64,000 nt of DNA from Candidatus Peregrinibacteria bacterium. Lineage in GTDB: Bacteria > Patescibacteriota > Gracilibacteria > UBA1369 > LOWO2-01-FULL-3. The position numbers and the translations under genes are program-made. The stretch covers positions 237,521-301,520 of the forward strand of contig JAPLYN010000005.1 in the NCBI GenBank assembly GCA_026395515.1, given 5' to 3'. The notes beneath the pieces were generated by a model. That model did no database searches. It was given only the letters and a program-made list of their open reading frames with translations, and was not told the origin of the DNA. The number at the start of each line of letters is the position of its first letter. Positions within the stretch are counted from its first letter, which is position 1. Shown here one piece after another: positions 29,954 through 39,429 of this stretch.

Positions 29954-30997
29954 ATGCCTATCATTCAAGCCAAACACAAGAAGGAAGTAGATGATTCTTA
30001 CAAAGTTTTCATTGAAAAAGGAGTAGTCAACAAATTACCAAGCCTTTTGAAAAAACTAAATCTCGGACAAAAGTATGCCATTATTACAGATTCAAGAACG
30101 GCAAAAATCCATGGATTAACTATTTCAAAGTTCCTTAACAAGAATGGAATTAAAAATGAAATTTTATCTTTCGAATCTGGCGAAAAATCCAAGACTTTAA
30201 GCTCAATTGAAGAACTTGCCGAATCTATGGTGGAAAAAGGTTTCAATCGCAAGGATGCAATTATTGCGCTTGGCGGAGGCGTTGTGGGAGATGTCGCAGG
30301 ATTTTTAGCCTCAATTTATTTACGCGGAATTCCTTTCGTTCAAATCCCTACCACTCTCTTGGCCATGGTTGATTCTGCCATTGGGGGAAAAACTGGTGTA
30401 GATCTAAAAATCGGAAAAAATCTATTAGGGACAATCACTCAACCAAAAGCAGTTTTTGTAGACATTAATTTACTCAAAACTTTACCGGAAAATCAGATCA
30501 GAAATGGACTCGGAGAAATTATAAAATACGGCATCATTAAAGATGAAAAATTCTTCTCATATTTAGAAAAAAATCTCTCAAAAGTTTTTAAACACGATGA
30601 AAAAGTTCTCAATTATATTATCCAAAAATCAATCGCCATAAAAGTAGAGGTAGTAGAAAACGATGAGAAGGAAGCCAAAAATCGCATGTTGCTAAACTAC
30701 GGCCACACCTACGGCCACGCTTTAGAAACAATGTCTAACTACACATTACTTCATGGCTATGCCATCAGTATTGGAATGGTAATCGCCAATGAAATGGCTA
30801 TAGAAAAAAAACTTTTAAAACAAAAAGATGCCGACAGAATCAAAGCTCTATTAGAAAAAGCTGGATTACCAGTTTACAGCATGAATAAGCCAACAATGAA
30901 AGATTTAATGACTGACAAGAAGAGTGACGGTAAATCTATTAATTTCATTTTGCCAACAAAAATTGGCAACGCAATTATTTATAATCAAAAAATTTAA
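29954..30997 (+). CDS. aroB: 3-dehydroquinate synthase
   Basis: A 347-residue AroB, step two of the shikimate pathway: an NAD- and zinc-dependent cyclisation of DAHP. Motifs: ESGEKSKT, ALGGGVVGDVAGFLAS (NAD loop, about 99-114), PTTLLAMVDSAIGGKTGVD, and the zinc ligands in IKYGII, NYGHTYGHALE (two His) and LLHGYAISIGM. Normal length. It follows the DAHP synthase gene by 9 nt, in one operon, without an SD. Confidence 0.96.
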   Translation: MPIIQAKHKKEVDDSYKVFIEKGVVNKLPSLLKKLNLGQKYAIITDSRTAKIHGLTISKFLNKNGIKNEILSFESGEKSKTLSSIEELAESMVEKGFNRKDAIIALGGGVVGDVAGFLASIYLRGIPFVQIPTTLLAMVDSAIGGKTGVDLKIGKNLLGTITQPKAVFVDINLLKTLPENQIRNGLGEIIKYGIIKDEKFFSYLEKNLSKVFKHDEKVLNYIIQKSIAIKVEVVENDEKEAKNRMLLNYGHTYGHALETMSNYTLLHGYAISIGMVIANEMAIEKKLLKQKDADRIKALLEKAGLPVYSMNKPTMKDLMTDKKSDGKSINFILPTKIGNAIIYNQKI

Positions 30998-31007
30998 CTT
31001 AAACACC

Positions 31008-31187
31008 ATGAATCCATATCTCCGTGAAGCTCTAGCAGAATTAACAAAAGCTGGTGCTGAAAAATTACCAAGAATAGAAACTGTAGAAGCCGCAGCAAAC
31101 GGCAAAACTTTCAGCGGCAAAAAAGCTGATGGCAGTCTCTGGGTTTTGAAAAAGAACAACGAAGACAGCTATAGCGTTCAGTGCTAA
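31008..31187 (+). CDS. Small unknown protein, 59 residues
   Basis: Starts at ATG 31008, 10 nt after aroB, within the aro operon. The N-terminal half is helical (NPYLREALAELTKAGAEKLP), the C-terminal half polar with strand potential (GKTFSGKKADGSLWVLKKNN) and a Cys as last residue. No signal peptide or membrane helix and no known family. An upstream in-frame ATG would overlap aroB by 75 nt and has no support. The operon position hints at, but does not show, a role in aromatic metabolism. Confidence 0.6.
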   Translation: MNPYLREALAELTKAGAEKLPRIETVEAAANGKTFSGKKADGSLWVLKKNNEDSYSVQC

Positions 31188-31203
31188 TTAAATAAAAAAA
31201 ATA

Positions 31204-32769
31204 ATGAAAAAATTTCTTACTATAACAGGTTTATTTTTAGTTTTAGCTGGATGTTCAAATAAAGCAGTACAACAACCGATTATTTCAAATTCATCAGCTA
31301 ATTACCACGAAATTGAAACGACACTGACTAGTGCAGTAGTAGACGATCTAAATCCGATCAAACAAATTCAGCAAGAAAAAGAAAATTTAATTAAAAATGG
31401 ACAGTCTTTTTGGTTCGATGAAAAGAAAGTCTCACCTTATAAAGAGGAAATGTATTACCTACAATACTTATCCAACGAAGTAAAAGGATATAAAGATCAC
31501 TTCCCACCAAAATTCAAAATGGGAACTTGTGATAATGATGGTTGGTGCAAAATAATTTCACCGGAGATTCCAAAAAAGATATTAGCCATAAGTTCTAAAA
31601 ACACAGCAAATACAGAATTTTATGCTAGCTCAAATGGAGAGTTCTACACCTTTCACGAAAAAAATATTTATGGTTCTTCAGAAGTTCTTACAGATATTTA
31701 TGAAAATGATAAGATATTATTCAGTAAAAAAATGGAATTTGGAGCCAGTGGCCCAATTCTAAATCAAACAATTATTAATGACAGCCCCTCATTTACCTTT
31801 CGTGAACCAGGACCTGTTGAAAACACATTCTACAAAGGAGAAACCATGAACGAAAAATACAAAGTAGATGACAGCGAAAATCTTTTTGTAGTGAATGGGA
31901 AAATTGGATTTGTAGCCACAGTAAATGGCAAAAAGTTTATTATGTACGATGGAAAAAAAGTTTCACAAGACTTTGATGAAATCCGAACACATGCTTGCTG
32001 TGCCATCTCTGCCTATCCTTTTGAAATAGACCAAAATGGCACTCTCTCACTTCTAGCAAAACGTGGAGAAAAATATTATTTAGTGGAAATAAAGCTAGCA
32101 TTAGAAACCCAATCACCAAGTGAAACCACTACACCAACTATCAACCAAACACCACAAACTTCTTACGAGAATAAAGAACTTGGGATAAAATTTACACCAT
32201 ATTGGGATGGAATTTATGCAGGAACATTTGAACAACAAGAAAATAAAATTGTTTTTAAAGATCCAATGGTAAAAGATTTAGCTCAAGCCAAAGAAAATGG
32301 CTACAAAGCACCATTTATTCAAGTCTTCACTAAACCAAAAGATCAAAAAATAGACGATGCAATTCTCGACGTAATTAAAAAGGAGAACAAAGACTCCAGT
32401 AAATGCAAAGTCATTGATTATGGACAATATTGGGCAAAGAATTCTTTCGAGAATTACTCTTTAGATCTAGTAAATCAAAAAATTATTTACACAAAAGACG
32501 AAGAAAAAGAAATCAAACAAGCCGATATAGATTCAAAAAAAGATGGTGGTCCATTTGATGGAGAATGGCAAAAGGCAGAGATTTACAGAAAAAGATTAGT
32601 AAGCGAATGTTCTCCTTATGCAGATAGCCTTAAACCAGGTGGAACTTCTAAAACAATGCCAAGCATTTTCCTCTATGATGAAAAGACCTCGAACACTAAA
32701 TTTATTTTCATTCCTGGATCAGCAGATCCATACTTTTTCAAAGAAGATAGTTTGGAAATTTTAAAATAA
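31204..32769 (+). CDS. Large lipoprotein of unknown function
   Basis: A 521-residue lipoprotein with signal MKKFLTITGLFLVLAGC (lipobox LAGC, Cys 17). The mature part is beta-rich with many Tyr, Phe and Lys. A Ser/Thr/Pro linker at about 305-325 divides an N-terminal domain, containing GTCDNDGWCKII and HACCAIS (four cysteines), from a C-terminal one starting ENKELGIKFTPYWDGIY. The latter has Cys in SSKCKVIDY and VSECSPY. No recognised family. It lies inside the aro operon with 1 nt before aroA, an odd location for a surface lipoprotein. Confidence 0.7.
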   Translation: MKKFLTITGLFLVLAGCSNKAVQQPIISNSSANYHEIETTLTSAVVDDLNPIKQIQQEKENLIKNGQSFWFDEKKVSPYKEEMYYLQYLSNEVKGYKDHFPPKFKMGTCDNDGWCKIISPEIPKKILAISSKNTANTEFYASSNGEFYTFHEKNIYGSSEVLTDIYENDKILFSKKMEFGASGPILNQTIINDSPSFTFREPGPVENTFYKGETMNEKYKVDDSENLFVVNGKIGFVATVNGKKFIMYDGKKVSQDFDEIRTHACCAISAYPFEIDQNGTLSLLAKRGEKYYLVEIKLALETQSPSETTTPTINQTPQTSYENKELGIKFTPYWDGIYAGTFEQQENKIVFKDPMVKDLAQAKENGYKAPFIQVFTKPKDQKIDDAILDVIKKENKDSSKCKVIDYGQYWAKNSFENYSLDLVNQKIIYTKDEEKEIKQADIDSKKDGGPFDGEWQKAEIYRKRLVSECSPYADSLKPGGTSKTMPSIFLYDEKTSNTKFIFIPGSADPYFFKEDSLEILK

Positions 32770-32770
32770 A

Positions 32771-34039
32771 ATGGCTATAAAAAAAATAAACATTCCAGGC
32801 TCAAAAAGTCATAGCAATCGAGCAATAATTCTCGCAGTTTTGAGCAGCGAAACAACAATTTTAAAGAATATAGCAATTTGCGATGATACGAATTACTTAA
32901 TCGCAAATCTAAAAAAACTAGGCATAAAAATTCAACAAAAAAATAGCACCGTAAAAATCACGGGAGTTTATGAAAAAGGTAAATTAAATTTCCCTAAACA
33001 CGAAGGAACAATAAACTTCTTTACTGGCAACGCAGGCACCACAACACGCTTTCTCACAGCTCTTTCCACTCTAACAGAAAACAATATTATCATAGATGGC
33101 GACTCGCGTATGCGCGAACGCCCAATCTCAGAACTCACAAAAACTCTAAATAAACTTGGCGCAAAAATTGAGACTAAAAATTATTGTCCTCCAGTTCAAA
33201 TTTCCCCACAAACTTTAAAAGGTGGAGAAGTAAATCTCCCTGGTAATATTAGCAGCCAATATCTATCTGCACTTTTAATGGTCTCACCATTCTCAGATAA
33301 AAAAACTATTATCAACATCACCGAAGATCTCTGTTCTAAGCCATATATCGCCATGACTATTAATGTCATGAATAAATTCGGACTCAAAGTAGTCAACAAA
33401 AATTTCAAAAAATTCACAATAATTCCAAAACAAAAACCAAAAACTCCTAAAACTTATATTATAGAAAGCGACGCATCCTCCGCTTCATATTTTGGTGCTT
33501 TTGCCGCAATTTATTCACAAAAAATTCTTCTTCAAAATATTCACCAAAATTCTCTCCAAGGAGACATCAAATTCCTGAAATATCTGCAGAAAATGGGCTG
33601 CAAAATAAAGAAAAATAAATTTGGGACAATAATTGAAGGACCAAAAGTTCTCAAGTCTCTTGGCACCATAGACATGAACGAAACTCCAGATCTAGTAATG
33701 ACTTTTGCCATCACCTCTTTGTTTACAAAAGGCAGCACGAAAATAACAAATATAGCCAATTTACGCATTAAAGAAACTGATCGTCTTCAAGCCTTAGAAA
33801 ATGAATTAAAAAAATTAGGAGCAACAGTAAAAACAGGCAAAGATTGGATAGAAATTAATGAACTAAAAAAAGTTGAAAATAAAAAATTGATCAAAATTTC
33901 CACTTACAATGATCATCGTATTGCCATGTCCTTTGGCATTCTCACCTCCATAATTAAAAACCTAAAAATCGAAAATCCATCCTGCGTCTCCAAGAGCTAC
34001 CCTGCATTTTGGCAAGATCTTAAAAAAGTTCAAAAATGA
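32771..34039 (+). CDS. aroA: 3-phosphoshikimate 1-carboxyvinyltransferase (EPSP synthase)
   Basis: A 422-residue EPSP synthase, step six of the shikimate pathway. Motifs: IPGSKSHSNRAIILA (shikimate-3-phosphate and PEP-binding Lys), FTGNAGTTTRFLTAL, DGDSRMRERPI, SSQYLSALLM, ETPDLVMTFAI (catalytic Asp), RIKETDRLQALENEL and YNDHRIAMSFGI. Cytoplasmic, normal length. Its TGA overlaps the aroK start as ATGA, so the two are translationally coupled. Confidence 0.96.
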   Translation: MAIKKINIPGSKSHSNRAIILAVLSSETTILKNIAICDDTNYLIANLKKLGIKIQQKNSTVKITGVYEKGKLNFPKHEGTINFFTGNAGTTTRFLTALSTLTENNIIIDGDSRMRERPISELTKTLNKLGAKIETKNYCPPVQISPQTLKGGEVNLPGNISSQYLSALLMVSPFSDKKTIINITEDLCSKPYIAMTINVMNKFGLKVVNKNFKKFTIIPKQKPKTPKTYIIESDASSASYFGAFAAIYSQKILLQNIHQNSLQGDIKFLKYLQKMGCKIKKNKFGTIIEGPKVLKSLGTIDMNETPDLVMTFAITSLFTKGSTKITNIANLRIKETDRLQALENELKKLGATVKTGKDWIEINELKKVENKKLIKISTYNDHRIAMSFGILTSIIKNLKIENPSCVSKSYPAFWQDLKKVQK

Positions 34040-34557
34040 ATATAATACTAACCGGCCTTCGTGGCAGCGGTAAAAGCAAAATAGGCTCAATACTTGCACT
34101 AAAATTGGAAATGAATTTTGTCGACATTGATGAAGAAATAGTAAAAGAAGAAAAGAAAAAAATTCCAGAAATAATAGACTCTCGCGGCTGGGAATATTTC
34201 CGCGCCTTAGAATCCAAAGTTGCACAAAAAATAGCCGAATTAAAAAACACTGTCATTTCAACCGGTGGCGGTACCATCCTCGACCAAGAAAACGAAAAAG
34301 AATTCAAAAAAAATGGCAAAATCATTTATCTCTACGTGAAACCTGAAATCGCCGCATCCCGCATTCTCAAGGACAAAAACCGACCTCCTCTCACCAACAA
34401 AGAATCCGTAGAAGAAGAAATGAAACAAATTTACAAAGAAAGAAATGGCCGCTATTGCGAAAGCGCCAGCATCATCTTCGAGCGCAGCGAAAACATTGAA
34501 AAAGACTGCGAAGAAATTATTGCTCTCCTTTTTCCCCTTCTTCACATCGAGCTCTAA
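34036..34557 (+). CDS. aroK: Shikimate kinase
   Basis: A 173-residue P-loop kinase, step five of the pathway. Walker A GLRGSGKSKIGSILA (residues 7-21), shikimate-binding DIDEEI (about 34) and RGWEYFRALES, STGGGTIL (about 75), lid KNRPPL. Last gene of the operon. The operon thus has steps 1, 2, 5 and 6; dehydroquinase (aroD/aroQ), aroE and aroC are not in the window. Its last 41 nt overlap the end of the opposite-strand trhP-like gene. Confidence 0.94.
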   Translation: MNIILTGLRGSGKSKIGSILALKLEMNFVDIDEEIVKEEKKKIPEIIDSRGWEYFRALESKVAQKIAELKNTVISTGGGTILDQENEKEFKKNGKIIYLYVKPEIAASRILKDKNRPPLTNKESVEEEMKQIYKERNGRYCESASIIFERSENIEKDCEEIIALLFPLLHIEL

Positions 34558-35902
34558 TCATCGCGCCAACCGGAACACCCTTCTTTAAACGAATAACACG
34601 GTTTCCAGCGCCTCCATGTATTGCTTCGACCTCTTTACCATTCAAGTCACACATCTCTTCCGCAATCACGCTAAATTGGTCGTCCGGAGTCATCACTTCA
34701 ATTTCTTTACCTTTATCTAAACGATTACGTACTGAAATTTCATAATGTTCTCCATCAGTAAATCCTGCAGCCTCTCCCATCACAATTCCCACAAATTTCC
34801 AATCCTGCATTGAAGAACTTCGCGCATGATTTGTATCATTATCATCAGGATAACCGAACAAATATCCTGGAATGAATCCACGACTCGCCGTCTTACCAAT
34901 TTCCTCGAGTAATTTCTCGTCAAATGGTTTTCCTGCCATCATATCATCAATAGCTTTTCTATAAGTTTTAGCCACTGTCGCCAAGTAGTATTCAGTTTTA
35001 TTTCTTCCTTCTACTTTAAAGCTACAAATTCCAGCCTCAGCCAAATCTCTCAAATAAGGCAATAAACAATTATCTTTTGAATTCATGAAATAAGTCCCAT
35101 GATCATCTTCCTCCACTTTATAAAATTTTCCTGGACGTTTTGTTTCCTCAAGATACATTGTCTTTGAACGAACTTCCTCCACTTCCTTCTTATCTTTTCC
35201 CTCCAATCCATTCCAACTCTTCTCTCCACTAGCCAATTCTGCTTCTCTTTTTTCCACACCCTTTTCATCCAAAACCTTGTATTTCCATCTACAACTATGA
35301 GAACAAGCTCCCTGATTTGAATCACGACCAGTCATGTAGTTAGAAAGCAAACAACGGCCACTGTAAGCCATACAAATTGCTCCATGTACAAAGAATTCCA
35401 ATTCAATTTTGGGAACTTTTTCATGAATATCTTTAATATCTTTCAATGTTAACTCACGTGGCAAAATCACACGTTCTGCACCTTGTTTTCTCCAAAAATC
35501 CACACCTCTATAATTCAAAATATTCGCCTGAACAGACATATGTACTACCGCCTCAGGATAGAATTCCTGCACTAACTCAAAAATGCCAGGATCCGCTACT
35601 AGAAGAGCATCCGGCCTAATTTCGTCTTTCAAAAATTCCAAGTGTTTTTTAATCGCCTCCATCTTTTCACTGCGTGGAGAAATATTCATCGTCACATAAA
35701 ATTTCTTTCCAGCGGCACGAATCAATTTCACACCTTCAATCAAGTCCTCCATCGTAAATCCATTATCATTACAACGCAAACTAAATGGGCTAAAACCCAA
35801 GAAGAAAGCATCACCACCGTATTGAAGACCAATCTTCAATTTTGATAGATTACCTGCTGGTAATAATAGCTCCGGTTTTTCAAACTTTGGTAATGTTGAC
35901 AT
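34517..35902 (-). CDS. trhP: U32 family protein, probable prephenate-dependent tRNA hydroxylase TrhP
   Basis: A 461-residue U32 family member. It begins EKPELLLPAGNLSKLKIGLQYGG and contains HGAICMAYSGRCLLSNY, then GRDSNQGACSHSCRWKY, a set of cysteines that bind an Fe-S cluster in this family, and a later SFKVEGRNKTEYYLAT. This order and length match E. coli TrhP (YegQ), which hydroxylates U34 of certain tRNAs using prephenate, a shikimate-pathway product. Older annotations say collagenase-like peptidase. Its location back-to-back with the shikimate operon fits the prephenate link, though this could be chance. Convergent overlap of 41 nt with aroK. Confidence 0.8.
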   Translation of the reverse strand: MSTLPKFEKPELLLPAGNLSKLKIGLQYGGDAFFLGFSPFSLRCNDNGFTMEDLIEGVKLIRAAGKKFYVTMNISPRSEKMEAIKKHLEFLKDEIRPDALLVADPGIFELVQEFYPEAVVHMSVQANILNYRGVDFWRKQGAERVILPRELTLKDIKDIHEKVPKIELEFFVHGAICMAYSGRCLLSNYMTGRDSNQGACSHSCRWKYKVLDEKGVEKREAELASGEKSWNGLEGKDKKEVEEVRSKTMYLEETKRPGKFYKVEEDDHGTYFMNSKDNCLLPYLRDLAEAGICSFKVEGRNKTEYYLATVAKTYRKAIDDMMAGKPFDEKLLEEIGKTASRGFIPGYLFGYPDDNDTNHARSSSMQDWKFVGIVMGEAAGFTDGEHYEISVRNRLDKGKEIEVMTPDDQFSVIAEEMCDLNGKEVEAIHGGAGNRVIRLKKGVPVGAMIRARCEEGEKGEQ

Positions 35903-35969
35903 GTTTACTCTAAATTAGCCCAGATATATTAGCGGAAAGAGAAAAAATGGCAACACAATCAGCTAATCT

Positions 35970-36758
35970 CTATTCCTTAAATGAAAATGGCAAAACTACA
36001 GTAAATTTAGTACCAGTATTTTCACCTTCATCAGCAGTAACAGAATCTAGTAATATTTTTCCACCATGAGCCTCAATAATTTTTCTCACCATTGGCAAGC
36101 CCAAACCGTGCCCCCTATTTCCTTTAGTGCTTGCTCCATGTGCCTCAAAAATTTTACTTCTCAACTCAACTGGAATTCCTGGACCATTATCACTCACTAC
36201 AATTTTTACATCATCCCCATCTTCAAAAAATCTTAAAGAAATTTCAGGACTGACTGTTCCATCCAAAGCTTCCGCTGCATTTTTAACAAGATTCAATAAG
36301 GAACTATGTAAATTTGTAATATCTACATAAACATTAAGATGATCATGTTGATTGAAATTCACATTAATTCCTCTAGAAATAAATGGCCTAGCAGAAATAA
36401 TAACAGCACTAATTAACCCATTCAAATCAACTTGATCAATATTAAGCTGCAATTCGGAATTATCAGTAATAGCTCTATTCAACAAAACTTTTAATTTTCT
36501 AGCACTATCAGCAACAATACCCAAATCCTTAAGGGCTTTTGGATCATATACACCAATTGTTGCCAATTCAAGGTAGCCGAAAACAGATACTAATAAATTA
36601 TTTGCATCATGTATACCAGCTCTCAAATTCAAAATTCTACCTTCTGCAACAGCCAAAGCAGCTTCAGCAACCTGTCTTGCAGTATTAGCTATCAGAATTA
36701 ATTCTTCAGGATCATCCGATACAATCTCCTCGCTAGTTTTATCTTCCAAATCAGACAT
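35970..36758 (-). CDS. Soluble histidine kinase without sensor domain
   Basis: A 262-residue protein. Helical N-terminus (residues 15-45), phosphoacceptor H-box RAGIHDANNLLVSVFGYLEL (His 50), then a GHKL ATPase with N-box SSLLNLVKNAAEAL, G1 VVSDNGPGIP, F-region and G2 GHGLGLPMVRKIIEAHGG. There is no membrane helix, PAS, GAF or receiver domain, and no response regulator gene nearby, so it is an orphan. It might take signals through partner binding. No SD. Confidence 0.88.
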   Translation of the reverse strand: MSDLEDKTSEEIVSDDPEELILIANTARQVAEAALAVAEGRILNLRAGIHDANNLLVSVFGYLELATIGVYDPKALKDLGIVADSARKLKVLLNRAITDNSELQLNIDQVDLNGLISAVIISARPFISRGINVNFNQHDHLNVYVDITNLHSSLLNLVKNAAEALDGTVSPEISLRFFEDGDDVKIVVSDNGPGIPVELRSKIFEAHGASTKGNRGHGLGLPMVRKIIEAHGGKILLDSVTADEGENTGTKFTVVLPFSFKE

Positions 36759-36841
36759 ATAACTACATTAAGAGTGGGATTATACAACCAACAATCAAGA
36801 AGTCAATCACCATCTGCATTTCAGCTAATATTTTTTTCTGT

Positions 36842-36853
36842 TACAATCCACAC
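36842..36853 (+). promoter_or_regulatory. -10 element placing nadB at +1
   Basis: TACAAT at 36842-36847 followed by six nucleotides and the nadB ATG at 36854, so the transcript is predicted leaderless. The -35 region (TTTCAG near 36819) is weak. Confidence 0.5.
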
Positions 36854-38347
36854 ATGCACACCAATTTTCTAGTAATAGGCTCAGGAATTTCCGGGCTGAA
36901 TTTTGCTCTCAATGCTGCCAAAAAGGGCAAGGTTCTTGTCATTACAAAAAAGAAAATAATAGATAGCAGCACAAACTACGCACAAGGAGGAATTGCTGCA
37001 GTACTAGATAAAACTGATGATTTTAAACAACATGTCAAAGATACACTTGTCACCGGCGCCTTTCACAACAACAAAAAAGCTGTTGAATTCATGGTGAAAA
37101 ATTCCACAGCCGCGGTCCACAAACTTATGGATCTCGGCGTAGAATTTGCTAAAGAAAAAGGAGAATTAAAACTCACACAAGAAGGAGGCCACAATCATCG
37201 ACGTATCGCCTATGTAGGAGATTATACCGGCAAAGAAATAGAAAGAATCCTCGTAAAAAGAGTAAAAGCAAATAAGAATATTACTATTCTAGAAGATGCC
37301 TTTGCCCTCAAACTAATCACAAAAACCAGAACTTGTTTCGGAGCTCAAATTATTCACAAAAATAAAGTTCAAACCATTCTCGCTGATCAAACAATAATTG
37401 CCACAGGTGGAATCGGACAACTCTACGAATTCACCACAAACCCTCCAATTTCCACAGGAGATGGCATAGCACTTGGAGTAGCAGCAGGCTGCAAAACTCG
37501 CGATCTAGAATTCATTCAATTCCACCCAACCGCACTAGAAACAAATACTTACCCACGCTTTTTAGTATCAGAAACGGTACGTGGAGAAGGAGCAAAACTA
37601 GTAAACAGCAAAGGTGAATACTTCATGGAAAATGTTCATCCTCTCAAAGATCTCGCACCCCGAGATATAGTTGCCCGAGAAATATATGCCCAGATGAAAA
37701 ATGGTCCAGTATTTCTAGATTGCAGCAGCAAATGTACTAAACATTCAGCAAAATTTCTCAAAAATCGATTTCCTCAAATTTACAAACAGCTAGCAAAAGA
37801 TGGTTACAAGATGGAAAAGGATCTAATTCCTGTAACTCCAGCTGCACATTATATTTGCGGAGGAATTGTTACTGACCTATTTGGACGCACCGGTATTAAA
37901 AATCTTTTTGCTTTCGGCGAAGTCACCTGCACTGGAGTCCACGGAGCAAATCGTTTAGCCTCAAATTCACTTTTAGAGGCTCTGGTTTTCAGCAATCAAA
38001 TTATCAAAAAATTAAAAAAATCTTCGGTAAAACTCGACAACAAAATAATTTCACCAAAACTTTTACTAAAGAACTCACCTACTACAAAACTAGCTTTACA
38101 TCTCAAACAACAGATCAAACATCTCATGTGGCAATACTCTGGTATCATCAGAAACCGTAGCTTGATAAAGAAAGAAGCAATTCCACAAATGCAAAAAATT
38201 CTCACAAAACTTTTCCAACTTTCTCAAAATAAAATTCTCACAAACCAAACTCTTACTGAAACAGAGAACATGGCAAAAGTCGGTCTACTCATCCTTCAAG
38301 CCGCATACAAAAGACAAAAATCACTAGGCTGCCATTTTGTAGAATAA
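36854..38347 (+). CDS. nadB: L-aspartate oxidase
   Basis: A 497-residue FAD enzyme oxidising L-aspartate to iminoaspartate, the first step of de novo NAD synthesis. FAD-binding VIGSGISGLNFALNA (residues 6-20), SSTNYAQGGIAAVL (typical of NadB), EGGHNHRRI, the active-site region HPTALE and RGEGAKLVNSKGEYF, and a C-terminal GEVTCTGVHGANRLASNSLLEALVF-type block. Slightly short of the usual 510-540 residues. nadA and nadC are not in the window. Single gene, convergent with prfA by 2 nt. Confidence 0.93.
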   Translation: MHTNFLVIGSGISGLNFALNAAKKGKVLVITKKKIIDSSTNYAQGGIAAVLDKTDDFKQHVKDTLVTGAFHNNKKAVEFMVKNSTAAVHKLMDLGVEFAKEKGELKLTQEGGHNHRRIAYVGDYTGKEIERILVKRVKANKNITILEDAFALKLITKTRTCFGAQIIHKNKVQTILADQTIIATGGIGQLYEFTTNPPISTGDGIALGVAAGCKTRDLEFIQFHPTALETNTYPRFLVSETVRGEGAKLVNSKGEYFMENVHPLKDLAPRDIVAREIYAQMKNGPVFLDCSSKCTKHSAKFLKNRFPQIYKQLAKDGYKMEKDLIPVTPAAHYICGGIVTDLFGRTGIKNLFAFGEVTCTGVHGANRLASNSLLEALVFSNQIIKKLKKSSVKLDNKIISPKLLLKNSPTTKLALHLKQQIKHLMWQYSGIIRNRSLIKKEAIPQMQKILTKLFQLSQNKILTNQTLTETENMAKVGLLILQAAYKRQKSLGCHFVE

Positions 38348-38349
38348 AT

Positions 38350-39420
38350 TTAGTCGCCCAATTTCGCCAACTTCTGTTCTTGGTCGTATTTTTTCATGGC
38401 TTCAACGATGTCTTTGATATCCCCTTCCATAATTCCTGGCAAATTACTCCAGTTCTGATGAATACGGTGATCAGTCAATCTATCCTGAGGGAAATTATAA
38501 GTTCTAATTTTTTCACTACGATCTCCAGTACCAATCTGGCTAGAACGCGCTTCTCCACGCTCTTTAGCAAGTCTTTCCAATTCCATATCATACAAACGAG
38601 TTCTCATTACATTCATCGCCTTAGCTCTATTTTTAATCTGAGAACGTTCATCCTGACATGTTACAACCAATCCACTAGGAATATGAGTCATACGAACTGC
38701 AGACTCAGTTTTATTTACAGACTGACCTCCAGCACCTCCTGAACGATATACATCGATTCTAAGATCGCTTTCCTTGATTTCGATATCAACTTCTTCCGCC
38801 TCAGGCAAAACCGCCACAGACACCGTAGAAGTATGAATTCTACCCTGTGCTTCAGTAACCGGCACACGTTGTACACGATGCACTCCACTTTCAAACTTCA
38901 TAGAAGCATAAGCATTGAGTCCACGTACGGCAAAAACTATTTCTTTAATACATCCTGGAGCACCTTCACTTTTACTCATCAACTCAACATTATAACCATT
39001 GTTTTCAGCATATTTCATATACATTCTAGAAACCTCACCCACAAAAATCGCCGCTTCATCGCCACCAGCACCAGCACGAATTTCAATAATACAATCTTTA
39101 CTATCATTAGGATCTTTCGGTAATAATTCCAATTTCACTTCATCATCAAGTTTCACCAGTCTTGCCTTAGCCTCCTCCAACTGAGATTGAGCCAAAGCCA
39201 CCATATCCACATCAGTTTCAGTCTTTAGAATTTCTTCCGCTTCATTTTTATTCATCAAAACTTCTCTGTATCTCTTCGTAAGATCAGCTGCTTGTTGCAA
39301 AGATTTATAACGACGAGAAAGAGTTTTATACAAATTTTGATCTGAAATCACAGCAGAATCAGACAATTTATTTTGAATGTCCAAAAATTCCTTTTCCAAT
39401 TTTTCTAATTTCTCAATCAT
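38350..39420 (-). CDS. prfA: Peptide chain release factor 1
   Basis: A 356-residue class I release factor for UAA and UAG. The GGQ motif is in [20 protein letters not shown] (about residues 228-247); the codon-recognition tripeptide is PVT in [15 protein letters not shown] (about 186), the RF1 type rather than the SPF of RF2. Full length. It lies 9 nt after prmC, whose product methylates the GGQ glutamine, in the operon prmC-prfA. TGA stops in this window require an RF2 gene elsewhere. Confidence 0.96.
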   Translation of the reverse strand: MIEKLEKLEKEFLDIQNKLSDSAVISDQNLYKTLSRRYKSLQQAADLTKRYREVLMNKNEAEEILKTETDVDMVALAQSQLEEAKARLVKLDDEVKLELLPKDPNDSKDCIIEIRAGAGGDEAAIFVGEVSRMYMKYAENNGYNVELMSKSEGAPGCIKEIVFAVRGLNAYASMKFESGVHRVQRVPVTEAQGRIHTSTVSVAVLPEAEEVDIEIKESDLRIDVYRSGGAGGQSVNKTESAVRMTHIPSGLVVTCQDERSQIKNRAKAMNVMRTRLYDMELERLAKERGEARSSQIGTGDRSEKIRTYNFPQDRLTDHRIHQNWSNLPGIMEGDIKDIVEAMKKYDQEQKLAKLGD

Positions 39421-39429
39421 TTGAATTTA

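Noticed and set aside
15690-34039. Possible TGA-to-glycine recoding, as in Absconditabacteria/Gracilibacteria
   Set aside because: TGA ends the surface-protein gene at 17333, aroA at 34039 and the aromatic leader peptide, in two cases overlapping the next ATG, and long genes are free of internal TGA.
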